Below, one piece after another: positions 17,637 to 26,510 of a stretch of 64,000 bases of DNA. A model generated the notes under the pieces. That model had not been told where the DNA came from, did not search any database, and saw only the letters and a list, made by a program, of their open reading frames with translations. Made by a program: the position numbers and the translations under genes. Origin of the DNA: Herbidospora cretacea. Lineage in GTDB: Bacteria; Actinomycetota; Actinomycetes; Streptosporangiales; Streptosporangiaceae. The stretch covers positions 434,001 to 498,000 of the forward strand of contig NZ_BBXG01000001.1 of assembly GCF_001570605.1 (NCBI RefSeq), given 5' to 3'. Within the stretch, counting starts at the first letter, position 1, and the number at the start of each line of letters is the position of its first letter.

Positions 17637-18514
17637 AGCCCCCCGCCTTCGGCTACGTCGCCCCCCGCACCCTGGCCGACGCCCTGGCCGCGCTGGGCGA
17701 GGGCGGCCAGGTCCTGGCCGGGGGCCAGAGCCTCCTGCTGGAGATGCACCTCAAGCGCCTGGATCCCCATCTGGTCGTGGACGTCAACCACGTCCCCGGG
17801 CTCGACCGCCTGGACGTGGCAGACGGGACGGTGCGGGTCGGCGCGCTGGTGCGGCACAAGGTGTTCGAGTCGCCGCAGGCGGTCCCCGGCCCGCTGGGCG
17901 GCCTGTTCGCGCGCGCCGTCGTCAACATCGCCCACCCGCCCATCCGCACCCGGGGCACCATGGTCGGCAGCCTCGCCTGGGCCCACCCGGCCTCGGAGTG
18001 GTGCGCCCTGGCCGTGGCGCTGGACGCCGAGATCGACCTGGCGGGGGCCTCGGGGACCCGCGCGATCGCGGCCGGCGACTACTTCCTCGGCCCCTTCCTG
18101 ACGGCCCGCCGCCCGGACGAGCTCATCACCGCCGTCCGCTTCCCGCTGCTGGGCCCCGACACGGGCGTGGGGTTCCTCGAACACCGCCGCACCGGCTTCT
18201 CCTTCGCCCAGGTGGCAGTCGGGGCCGCCCTCGCCATCCGCGACGGCGTGATCACCGAGGCCAGGATCGGCCTGGCCAACTGCGCCGACCGCCCGATCAG
18301 GGCGCGCGCCGCCGAACGGTCCCTGGCCGGCGCCGAGATCGCCTGCCCGGGAGGGCCGCGCGTCCCGGCCGACCACCCGTTCACCCGCGCCGGCCGCGTC
18401 GCCGCCGACCAGGACGCCGCGCCCGTGCCCGAACCGCACGCCGACGTGGAGTACCGCCGCCACGTCATCGCCGTCCTGGTCGCCCGGACCCTGAGAGAGG
18501 CCGCGATCCGATGA
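17633..18514 (+). CDS. Molybdenum hydroxylase FAD-binding medium subunit (CoxM type)
   Basis: A 293-residue flavoprotein of the CoxM family that passes electrons from the iron-sulfur subunit to an acceptor. FAD-binding motifs are AGGQSLLLEMHLKRL (near residue 30) and TRGTMVGSLAWAHPASEW (near 105). The C-terminal domain ends VLVARTLREAA. Its ATG overlaps the stop of the large-subunit gene (ATGA) and its own stop overlaps the next ATG, which implies tight translational coupling of the three subunits. Confidence 0.9.
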   Translation: MKPPAFGYVAPRTLADALAALGEGGQVLAGGQSLLLEMHLKRLDPHLVVDVNHVPGLDRLDVADGTVRVGALVRHKVFESPQAVPGPLGGLFARAVVNIAHPPIRTRGTMVGSLAWAHPASEWCALAVALDAEIDLAGASGTRAIAAGDYFLGPFLTARRPDELITAVRFPLLGPDTGVGFLEHRRTGFSFAQVAVGAALAIRDGVITEARIGLANCADRPIRARAAERSLAGAEIACPGGPRVPADHPFTRAGRVAADQDAAPVPEPHADVEYRRHVIAVLVARTLREAAIR

Positions 18515-18978
18515 AGATCACCCTGACCGTGAACGGGGCCGACTACCCGCTGGAGATCGAACCCCGCCGCGTCCTGGCCGACGTCCTGCGCGACGACTGC
18601 GGCCTCACCGGCACCCACCTGGGCTGCGAACAGGGCGTCTGCGGCGCCTGCACGGTCCTGGTCGACGGCGAGGCGGTCCGGTCGTGCCTGATGCTCGCCG
18701 TCCAGTGCGACGGCCACCCGATCCACACCGTCGAGGGCCTCCGCGGCCGGGACGGCGAACCCCACCCGCTGCAACGGGCCTTCTCCGCCGAGCGGGCCCT
18801 GCAATGCGGCTTCTGCACGCCGGGCTTCTTGATGATGGCCGCGGGCGCGCTGGAGGACGACCCCTCGATCGGCGACCATCCGGAACGCGTGGCCAACCTG
18901 GTCCGCTCGAACCTCTGCCGCTGCACGGGCTACGAACCCATCCAGCGCGCCATCATGCGAGCGGCCCGGGGCGGCTGA
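18511..18978 (+). CDS. Molybdenum hydroxylase [2Fe-2S] small subunit (CoxS type)
   Basis: A 155-residue subunit with two [2Fe-2S] clusters. The N-terminal plant-ferredoxin-type cluster uses Cys39, Cys44, Cys47 and Cys59 (GCEQGVCGACTVL). The C-terminal four-helix domain cluster uses Cys99, Cys102, Cys136 and Cys138 (CGFCTPG and CRCTGYEPI). All eight ligands are present and length is normal. It transfers electrons from the Mo centre to FAD. Its last 26 bp overlap, tail to tail, the end of the thiopeptide operon on the other strand. Confidence 0.93.
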   Translation: MKITLTVNGADYPLEIEPRRVLADVLRDDCGLTGTHLGCEQGVCGACTVLVDGEAVRSCLMLAVQCDGHPIHTVEGLRGRDGEPHPLQRAFSAERALQCGFCTPGFLMMAAGALEDDPSIGDHPERVANLVRSNLCRCTGYEPIQRAIMRAARGG

Positions 18979-20005
18979 AACGGCGCATCGACTCCACCCC
19001 GGAGACGCCGTAGACCTCCTCGACCGCGTTCGCGAGCAGGTGACAGGTGCGGAAGCGGTCGAGCGGGGTCAGGCCGAGCCTCGTCAGGTGCAGGTAGGTG
19101 TAGTTGAGCACCACCCGGTAGCGCAGGAAGTCGGGGCGGCTGAACATCTCGCGGCGGTAGTCGGGGGTGCCGAACATCAGGGTGTGCAGTTCGCCGCGCG
19201 TCTCGGCCGGGGTGTCGTCCATGGCAGGCAGCAGGTGCACCACGCGGCCGGCCCGCGCGCGGTAGGTCTCCACCAGCGCCGCCCACTCGCGGACGAACGG
19301 GCTGTCGCCGTCCCCGTCGAGGGTGTCCACGACCTGCCTGACCCGCTGGGTGAGCAGGGCGCGGCGGGAGTCGTACACCTCGTCGAAGGAGCGCCGGGCG
19401 GCCTCGGGGTCCTTCGACCACATGAGGTAGCCCTCGGCGTGCACCCGGAACGACAGGTAGCTGCGCTCGATCGGGTGGGAGGTGTGCGCGACCGTCAGGA
19501 GCAGGGCCATGGCCAGGTCGGACTTGGCGTCGCGGCCGTCGCGGCAGTGGCCGAGCATCGTGAACAGCAGCGGGGTGCTGTCGCTGTAGAACGACGTGAG
19601 CAGGTCGACGCCCTCGTCGCCGCCCAGGACGTGGCGGCGGTCGTCGAACGGGAACTCGACGATCGAGTTGTCGGCGGGCCACGGGGTGAGCGGGCCGTGC
19701 TCCTGCTCGCGCGCGGCCATGAGGCGGTGCCGGGCCAGGCTCTCGGCCTGGTCCACCACGTACGTCGACGGGTGGTCGCGCAGCCAGCCGCCCACCACCT
19801 TGTCGATGCGGGGGCGCACCACCTCCTCCCACACCCGCCGGTCGGTCTTCACGTTGACGCGCACGTGGGGGCCCTGCCGCCAGTGGCGCACCACGTACGC
19901 CGCATCGACGTGGTCGCGGATGTCGGCCAGCAGGGGCCGGACGGCGTCGAGGAGCAGGGGGTCCTTGTCCGGCTCGTGGTAGAAGACGTGGACGCTGTGC
20001 CACAT
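18953..20005 (-). CDS. Thiopeptide-type SpaB_C protein, probable pyridine synthase ([4+2] cyclase)
   Basis: A 350-residue protein of the SpaB C-terminal / thiopeptide biosynthesis family, starting WHSVHVFYHEPDKDPLLLDAVRPLL with AYVVRHWRQGPHVRVNVK. Thiopeptide clusters need two such proteins. One removes glutamyl groups to make dehydroalanines, and one joins two dehydroalanines into the central six-membered nitrogen ring and releases the leader. This copy is longer and departs from the elimination-domain C-terminal pattern (YLHLTRLGLTPLDRF), so I assign it as the cyclase (TclM/TbtD/LazC role). That split is an inference. It is the last gene of the operon, 5 bp after the preceding one. Confidence 0.72.
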   Translation of the reverse strand: MWHSVHVFYHEPDKDPLLLDAVRPLLADIRDHVDAAYVVRHWRQGPHVRVNVKTDRRVWEEVVRPRIDKVVGGWLRDHPSTYVVDQAESLARHRLMAAREQEHGPLTPWPADNSIVEFPFDDRRHVLGGDEGVDLLTSFYSDSTPLLFTMLGHCRDGRDAKSDLAMALLLTVAHTSHPIERSYLSFRVHAEGYLMWSKDPEAARRSFDEVYDSRRALLTQRVRQVVDTLDGDGDSPFVREWAALVETYRARAGRVVHLLPAMDDTPAETRGELHTLMFGTPDYRREMFSRPDFLRYRVVLNYTYLHLTRLGLTPLDRFRTCHLLANAVEEVYGVSGVESMRRFSRPGPLA

Positions 20006-20010
20006 GAGGG

Positions 20011-20841
20011 TCACCTCCGCAGCGCGGCCAGCGCGCGGGCCGCGAGAGTCGAGACGTGCGATTCCGGGCCGGGGCGCAGGCCGATCCGGTTGTGGAACAG
20101 GTGGGCGCAGCGCAGCAGCACGCGGGCCCGTCGCGCGTCGTCGCCGATGACGGCCAGGTGGGCGTGGGCCGAGCCCGCGTCGCCGGTCGTCGCCGGGAGT
20201 CGCGCGGCCAGGTCGTGGATCGAGGCGGCCCAGGCGCCCAGCAGCCCCGGGCCGTCCTTCAGGCGCCAGAGGCGTTCGGTCTGGGTGACCAGTCCGGGCG
20301 GGAGGTCGCCGGGTTCGGATGGGGGCAGGCGGCGGGCCGCCTCGGCGAGGTCGGGCTGGCAGGCGGCCATCGTCAGGGTGAGCACGGCGAGGCCGACGGC
20401 GGTCCTGCGGTCCATCGCGGGCGCGCCGTGGAGGACGTCGAGCGCGAGGGCGCTGGAGACGCCGAAGTGCCGTTCGGCGGCGGGCATGTCCCCGTAGACG
20501 TTCTCCTCCGGCTCGTACGGGAGGAACACCACGCTGCCCGGCGCGTGCAGGGCCGGGTCGTACCTCTCGCGGCGTTCCCCTTTCGCGAGGACGGCCGCGA
20601 GCCGCCGGTAGGCCGGGGCGTCGACGGCGGGCGACGGGTGGCCGGCGAACCACCGTGCGGCCCGCGCCCTGACCTCGTCGCGGGGCACCCCCTTCAGCCG
20701 CAGCCGCACGTGCGGGCCCGACTCCCAGTAGCGCAGGTAGAAGCAGGCCGTCGCCGACCGGGCCAGCGGGGTGACGACGTCGCGGATCAGGTCGTCGAGG
20801 TCGCCGGTGTGGAACAGGTGGGCGCTCTCCCAGCCCGTCAT
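20011..20841 (-). CDS. Thiopeptide-type SpaB_C protein, probable glutamate-elimination domain of split LanB
   Basis: A 276-residue protein beginning MTGWESAHLFHTGDLDDLIRDVVTPL. It keeps the LanB elimination-domain signature FYLRYWESGPHVRLRLKG and the C-terminal HLFHNRIGLRPGPES (His plus Asn-Arg, then Glu), as in NisB-type elimination domains. It should remove tRNA-derived glutamate from glutamylated Ser of the precursor to give dehydroalanine. Its ATG overlaps the stop of the dehydratase gene (ATGA), as expected for the two halves of one split enzyme. Confidence 0.75.
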   Translation of the reverse strand: MTGWESAHLFHTGDLDDLIRDVVTPLARSATACFYLRYWESGPHVRLRLKGVPRDEVRARAARWFAGHPSPAVDAPAYRRLAAVLAKGERRERYDPALHAPGSVVFLPYEPEENVYGDMPAAERHFGVSSALALDVLHGAPAMDRRTAVGLAVLTLTMAACQPDLAEAARRLPPSEPGDLPPGLVTQTERLWRLKDGPGLLGAWAASIHDLAARLPATTGDAGSAHAHLAVIGDDARRARVLLRCAHLFHNRIGLRPGPESHVSTLAARALAALRR

Positions 20842-23024
20842 GGGGCGCTCACCTGGACGACGTACTCGGTGACGCGCGGGCCCCCCGGGTAGACGGGGGC
20901 GTCCTCGGGGGCGGGCAGGGTCTCCTCGACGACCACCAGGGCGTCGGGGTTCCGGGCCGCGTGCCGCAGGCCGGCCAGCAGGAAGGGGTCGGTGACGTCG
21001 ACGTACATGGGCTTGCGGTGCTTGCCGAGCAGGCCCGTCAGCAGGCCGTCGCGCAGATCGAGGACCCGGGCGAAGAAGCGGCGCGGCAGGCCGTGGTCGC
21101 GCAGCCACGACCCCAGCTCGGCTGGGCCGCCCGGGGGTAGGTCGCCGGCGCGCAGCCGCCAGCACTCGCGGGCCAGCGTGACCACGCCCAGGTCGAGGCG
21201 GGGCAGGTGGTCGATCCGGCCGCGCGGCGGCACCGGGCCGGGACGCAGCACCCAGCCGGGCACCAGCGCGACCGACGGCTCGCCGAAGACCCTGACGAGG
21301 AACTGCAGCCACGGCGGCAGCCAGTGCTGGGCGGTCATGCCGAGGTGCATCGGCCGCACCTTCTCCCCACCGGCCCGCAACGCCAGCCGGGAACCGTCGA
21401 GCCGCACCGTCAGCGCCGAGGGGTGCAGACCTCCACCCGTGGTGTACGGGTAGTCGATCGTCACGTCGGCCGTGGTGGTGCGGAGGTTCAGGCCGCTGCC
21501 GAGCGCCCCCGTGACCTCGGCGATCAGGGTGTCGCGTTGCGGGGCCCGCAGCGCCGCCGCGTCCGGGGCGTGGCCGATCCGGTTCAGCTGGTGGTGGAGC
21601 CGGGACAGCCCCTTGCCGTAACCGGCGGTGACGGTGTTGACGACCAGGCGGCCCTCCGGGAGCGCCTGGGCGTAGACGCAGATCGACCCCGGGGCGCGGA
21701 AGCGGTCGTCGTCGGGGGGCTCGCCGGTCCGCAGGAAACGCTCGCGCAGGTCGGCATGGCCGGGACCGGCCGCGAAGGGGTCGCGGACCAGGTCGCGCAG
21801 CGGGCCCGGCTCGCTGTGGACGGCGCGGTAGAAGCTCATGACGGGGACGTCGGCGGCGGGGCCGTACCGGCGCAGGAAGAAGCCGGCGGCGGCCAGTTTC
21901 AGCGGGAGGTCGCCGTCGAACAGGGCCAGCCCCTTCCGCAGCCGGTTCAGGTCGTCGAGCGCCGGCCGCCACGCCTCCCGGCCGCACCGGCCCGCCTCGC
22001 CCGGGATGACGGCGTTGTGCCAGAACAGGTTCCGCTCGGGGATCTCCGTGGGGGCGAGCAGGTCGCGGATGACCTTCGGGTCCTCCTCGACGCCCAGCTT
22101 GGCCAGCGGGTCGTCGTCGTGTTCCCCGTACGGCGGCACCAGCTCCACCAGCCCGATGTCGGCCAGCGCCCTGACCGGCTCCGCCAGCGCCGCCCTCACC
22201 GGCTCGGTCGCGGGCACGCTGAGCAGCGGTTCCGTCGCGGTCGGGCCGAGGAACCAGATGCGGCCGTCCTCCTCGAACGCGGTCGGGTTCACCCGCGTCC
22301 GCGCCGCTTTCACCTGCCGCGACAGCGTCACCCAGAGCGGGCGCAGCACCGCGCGGTCGAGGTCGACGACCTCCCGCCACGTCAGGTCGGCCGGCGGGAC
22401 GGCCATCGGGCCGTCGTCGGCCCAGGCGCCGAAGCCGCTCCACGCGAACGTCGCGTAGGGGCTGGTCTTCATCGTGGCGCGAGCCAGGTAGCGGGCCAGT
22501 TTGACCGCCTCCTGGCGTGACGGGGACGTGCGCGCGGCCAGGATCGGGCTGCCCAGCTCCAGCCCCCGGCGGAAGGCCGGGTCCGCGGCCAGCTCGCGCA
22601 GCAGCCCGGCCTTCTCCCGCCGTTCGGCCTCGTGGACGGCGGGCAGCTCGGCCGCCAGCCTGTCGTGGCGGTCCTTGAGGGCGGTCCAGGCCAGGACCCG
22701 TGCCCGCAGCTCCTCCGGGAGGGCGGCGAGCACCTCCGGCGCGGTCGCCCGGCGGTCGGGGCGGCGGCCCCGGAACAGGTCGCGGCGCAGCGCCACCAGT
22801 TCCGGCTTGAACACACCCGCGCCGATCACCTCGTGCAGCGGGCCGGACATCGCCCGGCCCTCGTCGGCCAGCGTGCGGGCGACGTCGAGCAGCTCGTCGA
22901 CGCGTTCCCACGTCCGCTCGCACCGCAACCGCCGCAACCCGTCGGCGGGCAGCCCCGCCACCCGGATGGCGAAGATCGGCGCCACGACGTAATCTCGGTC
23001 GGCGGGATGAGCTGTTCGTGACAC
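20838..23024 (-). CDS. Lantibiotic-type dehydratase, glutamylation domain (split LanB)
   Basis: A 728-residue protein equal to the N-terminal Lant_dehydr_N part of LanB enzymes and lacking their C-terminal elimination domain, which is encoded separately by the next gene. It uses glutamyl-tRNA to esterify Ser residues of the core peptide. Supporting segments are RDYVVAPIFAIRVAGLP, the SRQEAVKLARYLARATMKTSPYATFAWSGFG region and KLAAAGFFLRRYG. It starts with GTG preceded by GGGAAGGAG at 5-nt spacing. The gene follows the precursor, with a 12-bp stem hairpin in the gap. Confidence 0.9.
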   Translation of the reverse strand: MSRTAHPADRDYVVAPIFAIRVAGLPADGLRRLRCERTWERVDELLDVARTLADEGRAMSGPLHEVIGAGVFKPELVALRRDLFRGRRPDRRATAPEVLAALPEELRARVLAWTALKDRHDRLAAELPAVHEAERREKAGLLRELAADPAFRRGLELGSPILAARTSPSRQEAVKLARYLARATMKTSPYATFAWSGFGAWADDGPMAVPPADLTWREVVDLDRAVLRPLWVTLSRQVKAARTRVNPTAFEEDGRIWFLGPTATEPLLSVPATEPVRAALAEPVRALADIGLVELVPPYGEHDDDPLAKLGVEEDPKVIRDLLAPTEIPERNLFWHNAVIPGEAGRCGREAWRPALDDLNRLRKGLALFDGDLPLKLAAAGFFLRRYGPAADVPVMSFYRAVHSEPGPLRDLVRDPFAAGPGHADLRERFLRTGEPPDDDRFRAPGSICVYAQALPEGRLVVNTVTAGYGKGLSRLHHQLNRIGHAPDAAALRAPQRDTLIAEVTGALGSGLNLRTTTADVTIDYPYTTGGGLHPSALTVRLDGSRLALRAGGEKVRPMHLGMTAQHWLPPWLQFLVRVFGEPSVALVPGWVLRPGPVPPRGRIDHLPRLDLGVVTLARECWRLRAGDLPPGGPAELGSWLRDHGLPRRFFARVLDLRDGLLTGLLGKHRKPMYVDVTDPFLLAGLRHAARNPDALVVVEETLPAPEDAPVYPGGPRVTEYVVQVSAP

Positions 23025-23042
23025 GGATGCTCCTTCCCGTGA

Positions 23043-23073
23043 CCGAGGGCGCCCGTGCCGTGGGCGCCCTCGG
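23043..23073 (-). terminator. 12-bp perfect hairpin between precursor and dehydratase genes
   Basis: ccgagggcgccc (23043-23054) and gggcgccctcgg (23062-23073) pair perfectly around a 7-nt loop, about 20 nt after the precursor stop. There is no T run, so it is probably an attenuator or 3'-end stabiliser that leaves the precursor message more abundant than the downstream enzymes, as in many RiPP operons. Confidence 0.65.
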
Positions 23074-23091
23074 CGTTTCAGCGGTGACCTG

Positions 23092-23265
23092 CTACGCCTC
23101 CGGCGCCCAGCAGCTGTTCGCCTGCATGTACGACGAGCAGTAGCCCATCGCCGACGACGCGCCGGTCTCGACGGCGCCGTGGCCCTCCATCACGATCGAG
23201 TCGGCCGACAGGACGTCGATCGCCTCGACCTCCAGGCCGGACAGGTCAAGGGGGAGCTTCTCCAT
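23092..23265 (-). CDS. Thiopeptide precursor peptide (lactazole-like)
   Basis: A 57-residue peptide from the ATG at 23265, chosen because GAAGGAGAA lies 5-6 nt upstream. The leader (1-36) is acidic and patterned LDLSGLEVEAIDVLS, typical of thiopeptide and azole RiPPs, and ends ETGA, like the NGA end I recall for LazA. The predicted 21-residue core starts at Ser37-Ser38 and ends WAPEA. It contains Cys43 and Cys52 for thiazoles and Ser37, 38, 44, 45 and 51 for dehydroalanine or oxazole. Ser51-Cys52 is the classic Ser-Cys pair at the pyridine, so the ring is expected between Ser37 (or Ser38) and Ser51. Unusually, only two Cys are present. Tyr42, Tyr46, Met40, Met47 and Gln48 would stay unmodified. 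Confidence 0.82.
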   Translation of the reverse strand: MEKLPLDLSGLEVEAIDVLSADSIVMEGHGAVETGASSAMGYCSSYMQANSCWAPEA

Positions 23266-23286
23266 GACGTTTCTCCTTCTCACTGA

Positions 23287-24702
23287 TCAGTACGTTCCGG
23301 ACGTGCCCCGCGGACCTCCTTCCTGCCGATCGGGGAACCGGAGGACCAGGTCTGGCCCCCGGGACCTGGGCACCCCGACGAGCAGGGACGACAGACTCCG
23401 CGCCGGGCCCGTCAGGCCCAGGACGCGGTCGGTCGCCGCACCGGCGGCGTCGGAGTGGATGCGCGAGGTGAGCCCCAGCGCGGCGGCGGCCAGCGTCGCC
23501 CGCTGCAACGCCGCGCCCGTCTCGACGAGCTGGTCACGGTGGTCGCGGGCGGTGCCCGCCAGCGGATCGCCCACAAGGACGATCACCGCGGCGGCGGTCT
23601 TGAGCGCCTCCCGGGTGTTGGCGACGAGCGGGGCCGACCCGAGGGAAGCCAGCGGTGCGGCATCCACCCGTCGGAGCTCGCCGTCGTAGCGGTAGGCGGC
23701 TCTCGGGAGCCCGTCGACCCGCAGGGCCAGCAGGTGGAGGTCCGGTCCGGCAGCCGTCTCCGCCATCGCGACGATCGCCGCCAGCGGGACGGGCACCGGG
23801 CGGAAGCCGTCGACCGGGGAATGGCGGATGGGAAGTCCTTCGCGGAGATCCACCATGCCGGCCGGGACCCGGACATGTCCCGGTGGGCGCAGACGTCTCG
23901 TCCGCGAGTCGGCCTCTGCGGCTCGGTGCAGGTCCCAGGCCGCACCCGGAGGAAACGGCAGAGGAAGAGGCCGGGCCTCCTGCGGCAGGTCGCCGGCGGG
24001 CTGTGGCGCAAGGGCCCGCTCGTGCGGCGGCGCGTGCCGGGCGGTCGGTGTGGCCTTGCGGGTTTCGCCGAGTTCAGAGGTGTGCTCGGGTTGTCGCGCT
24101 GGTTGGAGGGTCGGTGTCGTTGGGCGGTTTCGGTCCAGGCCGAGCCCCCGCACGTGCAGCACGGTCAGGAGGGCTTCGCGGGATTCGTCCAGGCCTAGGA
24201 GGGTGTCGTCGGGGTCGGCGGGGGTGACGGTCAGGTCCAGGGTGGCGGCGACCACCTCCGCCTGGGTGCGCAGGACGCCGATCTCCTGGCAGATCAGGCG
24301 GTAGGCGTAGTCGCCGTACTTGAACATGGAGCGCCAGAAGACCGCCGTCAGGCAGATGCGCGCCGGGCCGTGGTCGCCCGTGCGCAGCACCTCCAGGACC
24401 TCGTGCACCGGGTCGTAGTGGAACAGCCCCTCCGGGGAGGCGACATAGGCCTCGATCGGGTACAGGCCGCCCCCCGAGGGCGCCGGGCGGCCCGGGATCG
24501 CCATCGGGCCCGTGTCGGTGTGCCGCCAGATCACGCGGGTGATGCCGAGCATGCCGCGCAGCAGCGCGCCCAGCGGGTGGGGCGGTTCGGCCCAGGCGGC
24601 CGAGGGGTGGCGTTTGTGCCGGAGCGGCGCGAGGTCCCACCGGGCGTCGAGCGGTCCGCGATCCGCCATCGCCGCCATGTAACGCGCCGCCGGGCCCCTC
24701 AT
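23287..24702 (-). CDS. Tandem SagB/nitroreductase-like azoline dehydrogenase
   Basis: A 471-residue protein with two nitroreductase-fold halves (about 20-195 and 255-460). The first has RPAPSGGGLYPIEAYVA, the FMN/peptide-binding signature of SagB-type oxidases, and FWRSMFKYGDYAYRLICQEIGVL. The second is more diverged (LVANTREALKTAAAVIVLVGD; LVETGAALQRATLAAAALGL). It should oxidise azolines made by the cyclodehydratase to azoles with FMN. Its ATG overlaps the stop of the YcaO gene, and the precursor start lies 22 bp downstream. Confidence 0.83.
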   Translation of the reverse strand: MRGPAARYMAAMADRGPLDARWDLAPLRHKRHPSAAWAEPPHPLGALLRGMLGITRVIWRHTDTGPMAIPGRPAPSGGGLYPIEAYVASPEGLFHYDPVHEVLEVLRTGDHGPARICLTAVFWRSMFKYGDYAYRLICQEIGVLRTQAEVVAATLDLTVTPADPDDTLLGLDESREALLTVLHVRGLGLDRNRPTTPTLQPARQPEHTSELGETRKATPTARHAPPHERALAPQPAGDLPQEARPLPLPFPPGAAWDLHRAAEADSRTRRLRPPGHVRVPAGMVDLREGLPIRHSPVDGFRPVPVPLAAIVAMAETAAGPDLHLLALRVDGLPRAAYRYDGELRRVDAAPLASLGSAPLVANTREALKTAAAVIVLVGDPLAGTARDHRDQLVETGAALQRATLAAAALGLTSRIHSDAAGAATDRVLGLTGPARSLSSLLVGVPRSRGPDLVLRFPDRQEGGPRGTSGTY

Positions 24703-26510
24703 GGGAACGGGTGGGGGTAGGGGCTGAGGTCGTCCGCCGCGAGGTCGCGGTGGAGGTAGCCGAGCGCGCGGCCCCGGGTCAGCAGGCGGGGGAGCCCGTG
24801 CACCCTCCGGTGGTGGTGGCCGAACGTCATCGGCGCCGCCCCCGGCACGATCACCTTGGCGCAGGCGAAGCCGCCCGCCGCCGCCTCGGGCGAGGTGGTG
24901 TCGACGGCGATCACGTCCATGCCGCTGGCCAGGAACCGGGCCACCAGGTCACGCAGGTCGTCGGCCAGGTCGTCGTGGGCGGGCCACTCCGGCAACTCGC
25001 CGACCGTCAGCTCCGCGCCGTTCGGCAGGAACTCCAGCCGCTCGTACGCCTTGGGGTGCCCGTACACCAACGGGTGGTGCTCCAGCAGGCGCACCTCACC
25101 GGAGTCGGCCACCAGCCGGGCCGCCTCGCCCTCGTCGTAGCGGGCGACGTGGTTGGCCAGCATCGGGCCCATTTCGTCGAGGGCGCGGCGCAGGGCCCGT
25201 TCGGGGTCGAGGTGGGCGGCCCCGCCGCACATCGCCTTCGGCCGGTCCGACCGGCCCGACCGGTCGACGGCGGTGATCCAGAAGACCGGCAGTCCCTGTT
25301 CGAGGGTGACCACGTGGGCGTGGACGTCGTAGCCCAGCCGGTCGCCGATCCGCTCGGCGGCCATCGGGACGCGCCGGTCGCGCGCCGACCGCAGGTCGAC
25401 CCGGGGGAGCGGGAGGCGGGCGTACCAGGTGGTCAGGAAGGCGTCCCGTTCGGCGACCTCCAGCAGGCCGTAAAGGATCGCCTCCGCGAGCGATCCGCCG
25501 AGGGCGCAGCCGTTGGAACACTCGTAGGCGAAGCCCCGGTCGGGCCGCGCGCCGAAGTAGACGGACGTCTCCGGCACCAGCACCGGCCCGCCCCGCCGGA
25601 ACGAGTGCCCCCAGACCCAGGCGGTCTCCCGCGCCGGGTCGAACCGGGTGAACCAGAAGCCGGGCCGGTCGTACCAGTCGTCCGGATACAGCCCCAGGAG
25701 GCGCGGGTCGAGCGCCTGGCCGGCGATGTCGTCGTAAGCGGCCCTGACGGTGGTCCGCCGCCCTCGCGGGGAGAACCCGGCCAGCCGTTCGAGCGCCTCG
25801 GCGACGGCGGTCGCCTTCGCGGCGGGCACGTCCTCGCACCGCCCGAACCCGTGGTGGCTCTCGTGGGCGGCTCGCGCGGGGTTCAGCCGCGCCACGGCGA
25901 CCGCGCCGTCCCGCGCGTCGGCCTCCACCGACCGCACGACACCGGTCTCCCGGTCGACGTAGCGGCGTTCGAGCTCGGCGAGATCGAGTGTGCCGACCCG
26001 GAACCCCGACACCTTCGGCTGCGGTGTGAAGACGACGGGCCGCGGCCCGTCGGGCGGCCGGTCGCCGCAGACCGGGCAGAACGGGTCGGGCAGGAAGGGG
26101 TGGCGTGCCAGCGTGCCGGTCAGCACCGGCATCCGCAGCATCGCGCCGCTCGTCAGCGCCGTCGACGGGTCGGCCAGCAGGTGCTCGACCTCGTCGGCCA
26201 CCAGTTCGCCGACCGTGCCGGCCACGAGGGAGGTGAGGAGGGCAGGCCGGTCGCGCAGGCGTACCGAAAAGTGCTCCCGGTTCCCGGCCCGCCGCCGCTC
26301 CACGCAGGTGGGACAGCCCGGCCGCCCGGGAAACGCGGCAGGACCGATCACGACATGTCCGGCTTCGGTGTGCACGGGCAACCACGGGGACCCGTAACGC
26401 CGCCGCCCGATGTCGTCGGCGTCACTGGCGACCACCACGACCCCGCTCGACCGCACCCGCGCCCTGACCGCCTCGAACAGCCGCCCCGACCCCACCACGT
26501 CGGTGATCAC
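24699..26510 (-). CDS. Azoline cyclodehydratase: leader-binding/ThiF-like domain fused to YcaO
   Basis: A 603-residue fusion. Residues 1-190 form the zinc-bearing E1-like leader-recognition part, with CxxC pairs Cys66/Cys69 (GCPTC) and Cys145/Cys148 (CPVC). Residues about 190-603 are the YcaO ATPase, with ECSNGCALGGSLAEAILYGLLEVAERDAFLTTW and the proline-rich C-terminal end PYPHPFP required in azole-forming YcaO enzymes. With ATP it converts core Cys (and possibly Ser) to azolines. It starts with GTG overlapping the upstream stop (GTGA). Confidence 0.92.
   Translation of the reverse strand: MITDVVGSGRLFEAVRARVRSSGVVVVASDADDIGRRRYGSPWLPVHTEAGHVVIGPAAFPGRPGCPTCVERRRAGNREHFSVRLRDRPALLTSLVAGTVGELVADEVEHLLADPSTALTSGAMLRMPVLTGTLARHPFLPDPFCPVCGDRPPDGPRPVVFTPQPKVSGFRVGTLDLAELERRYVDRETGVVRSVEADARDGAVAVARLNPARAAHESHHGFGRCEDVPAAKATAVAEALERLAGFSPRGRRTTVRAAYDDIAGQALDPRLLGLYPDDWYDRPGFWFTRFDPARETAWVWGHSFRRGGPVLVPETSVYFGARPDRGFAYECSNGCALGGSLAEAILYGLLEVAERDAFLTTWYARLPLPRVDLRSARDRRVPMAAERIGDRLGYDVHAHVVTLEQGLPVFWITAVDRSGRSDRPKAMCGGAAHLDPERALRRALDEMGPMLANHVARYDEGEAARLVADSGEVRLLEHHPLVYGHPKAYERLEFLPNGAELTVGELPEWPAHDDLADDLRDLVARFLASGMDVIAVDTTSPEAAAGGFACAKVIVPGAAPMTFGHHHRRVHGLPRLLTRGRALGYLHRDLAADDLSPYPHPFP

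Noticed and set aside
15456-18978. Annotation as aerobic carbon monoxide dehydrogenase coxLMS
   Set aside because: The active-site loop is the form II type and no cox maturation genes are present, so a CO-specific name is not justified.
20011-22923. A 970-residue open frame across two thiopeptide genes
   Set aside because: The upstream part is an out-of-frame reading of the dehydratase. The real protein begins at the ATG overlapping the dehydratase stop.
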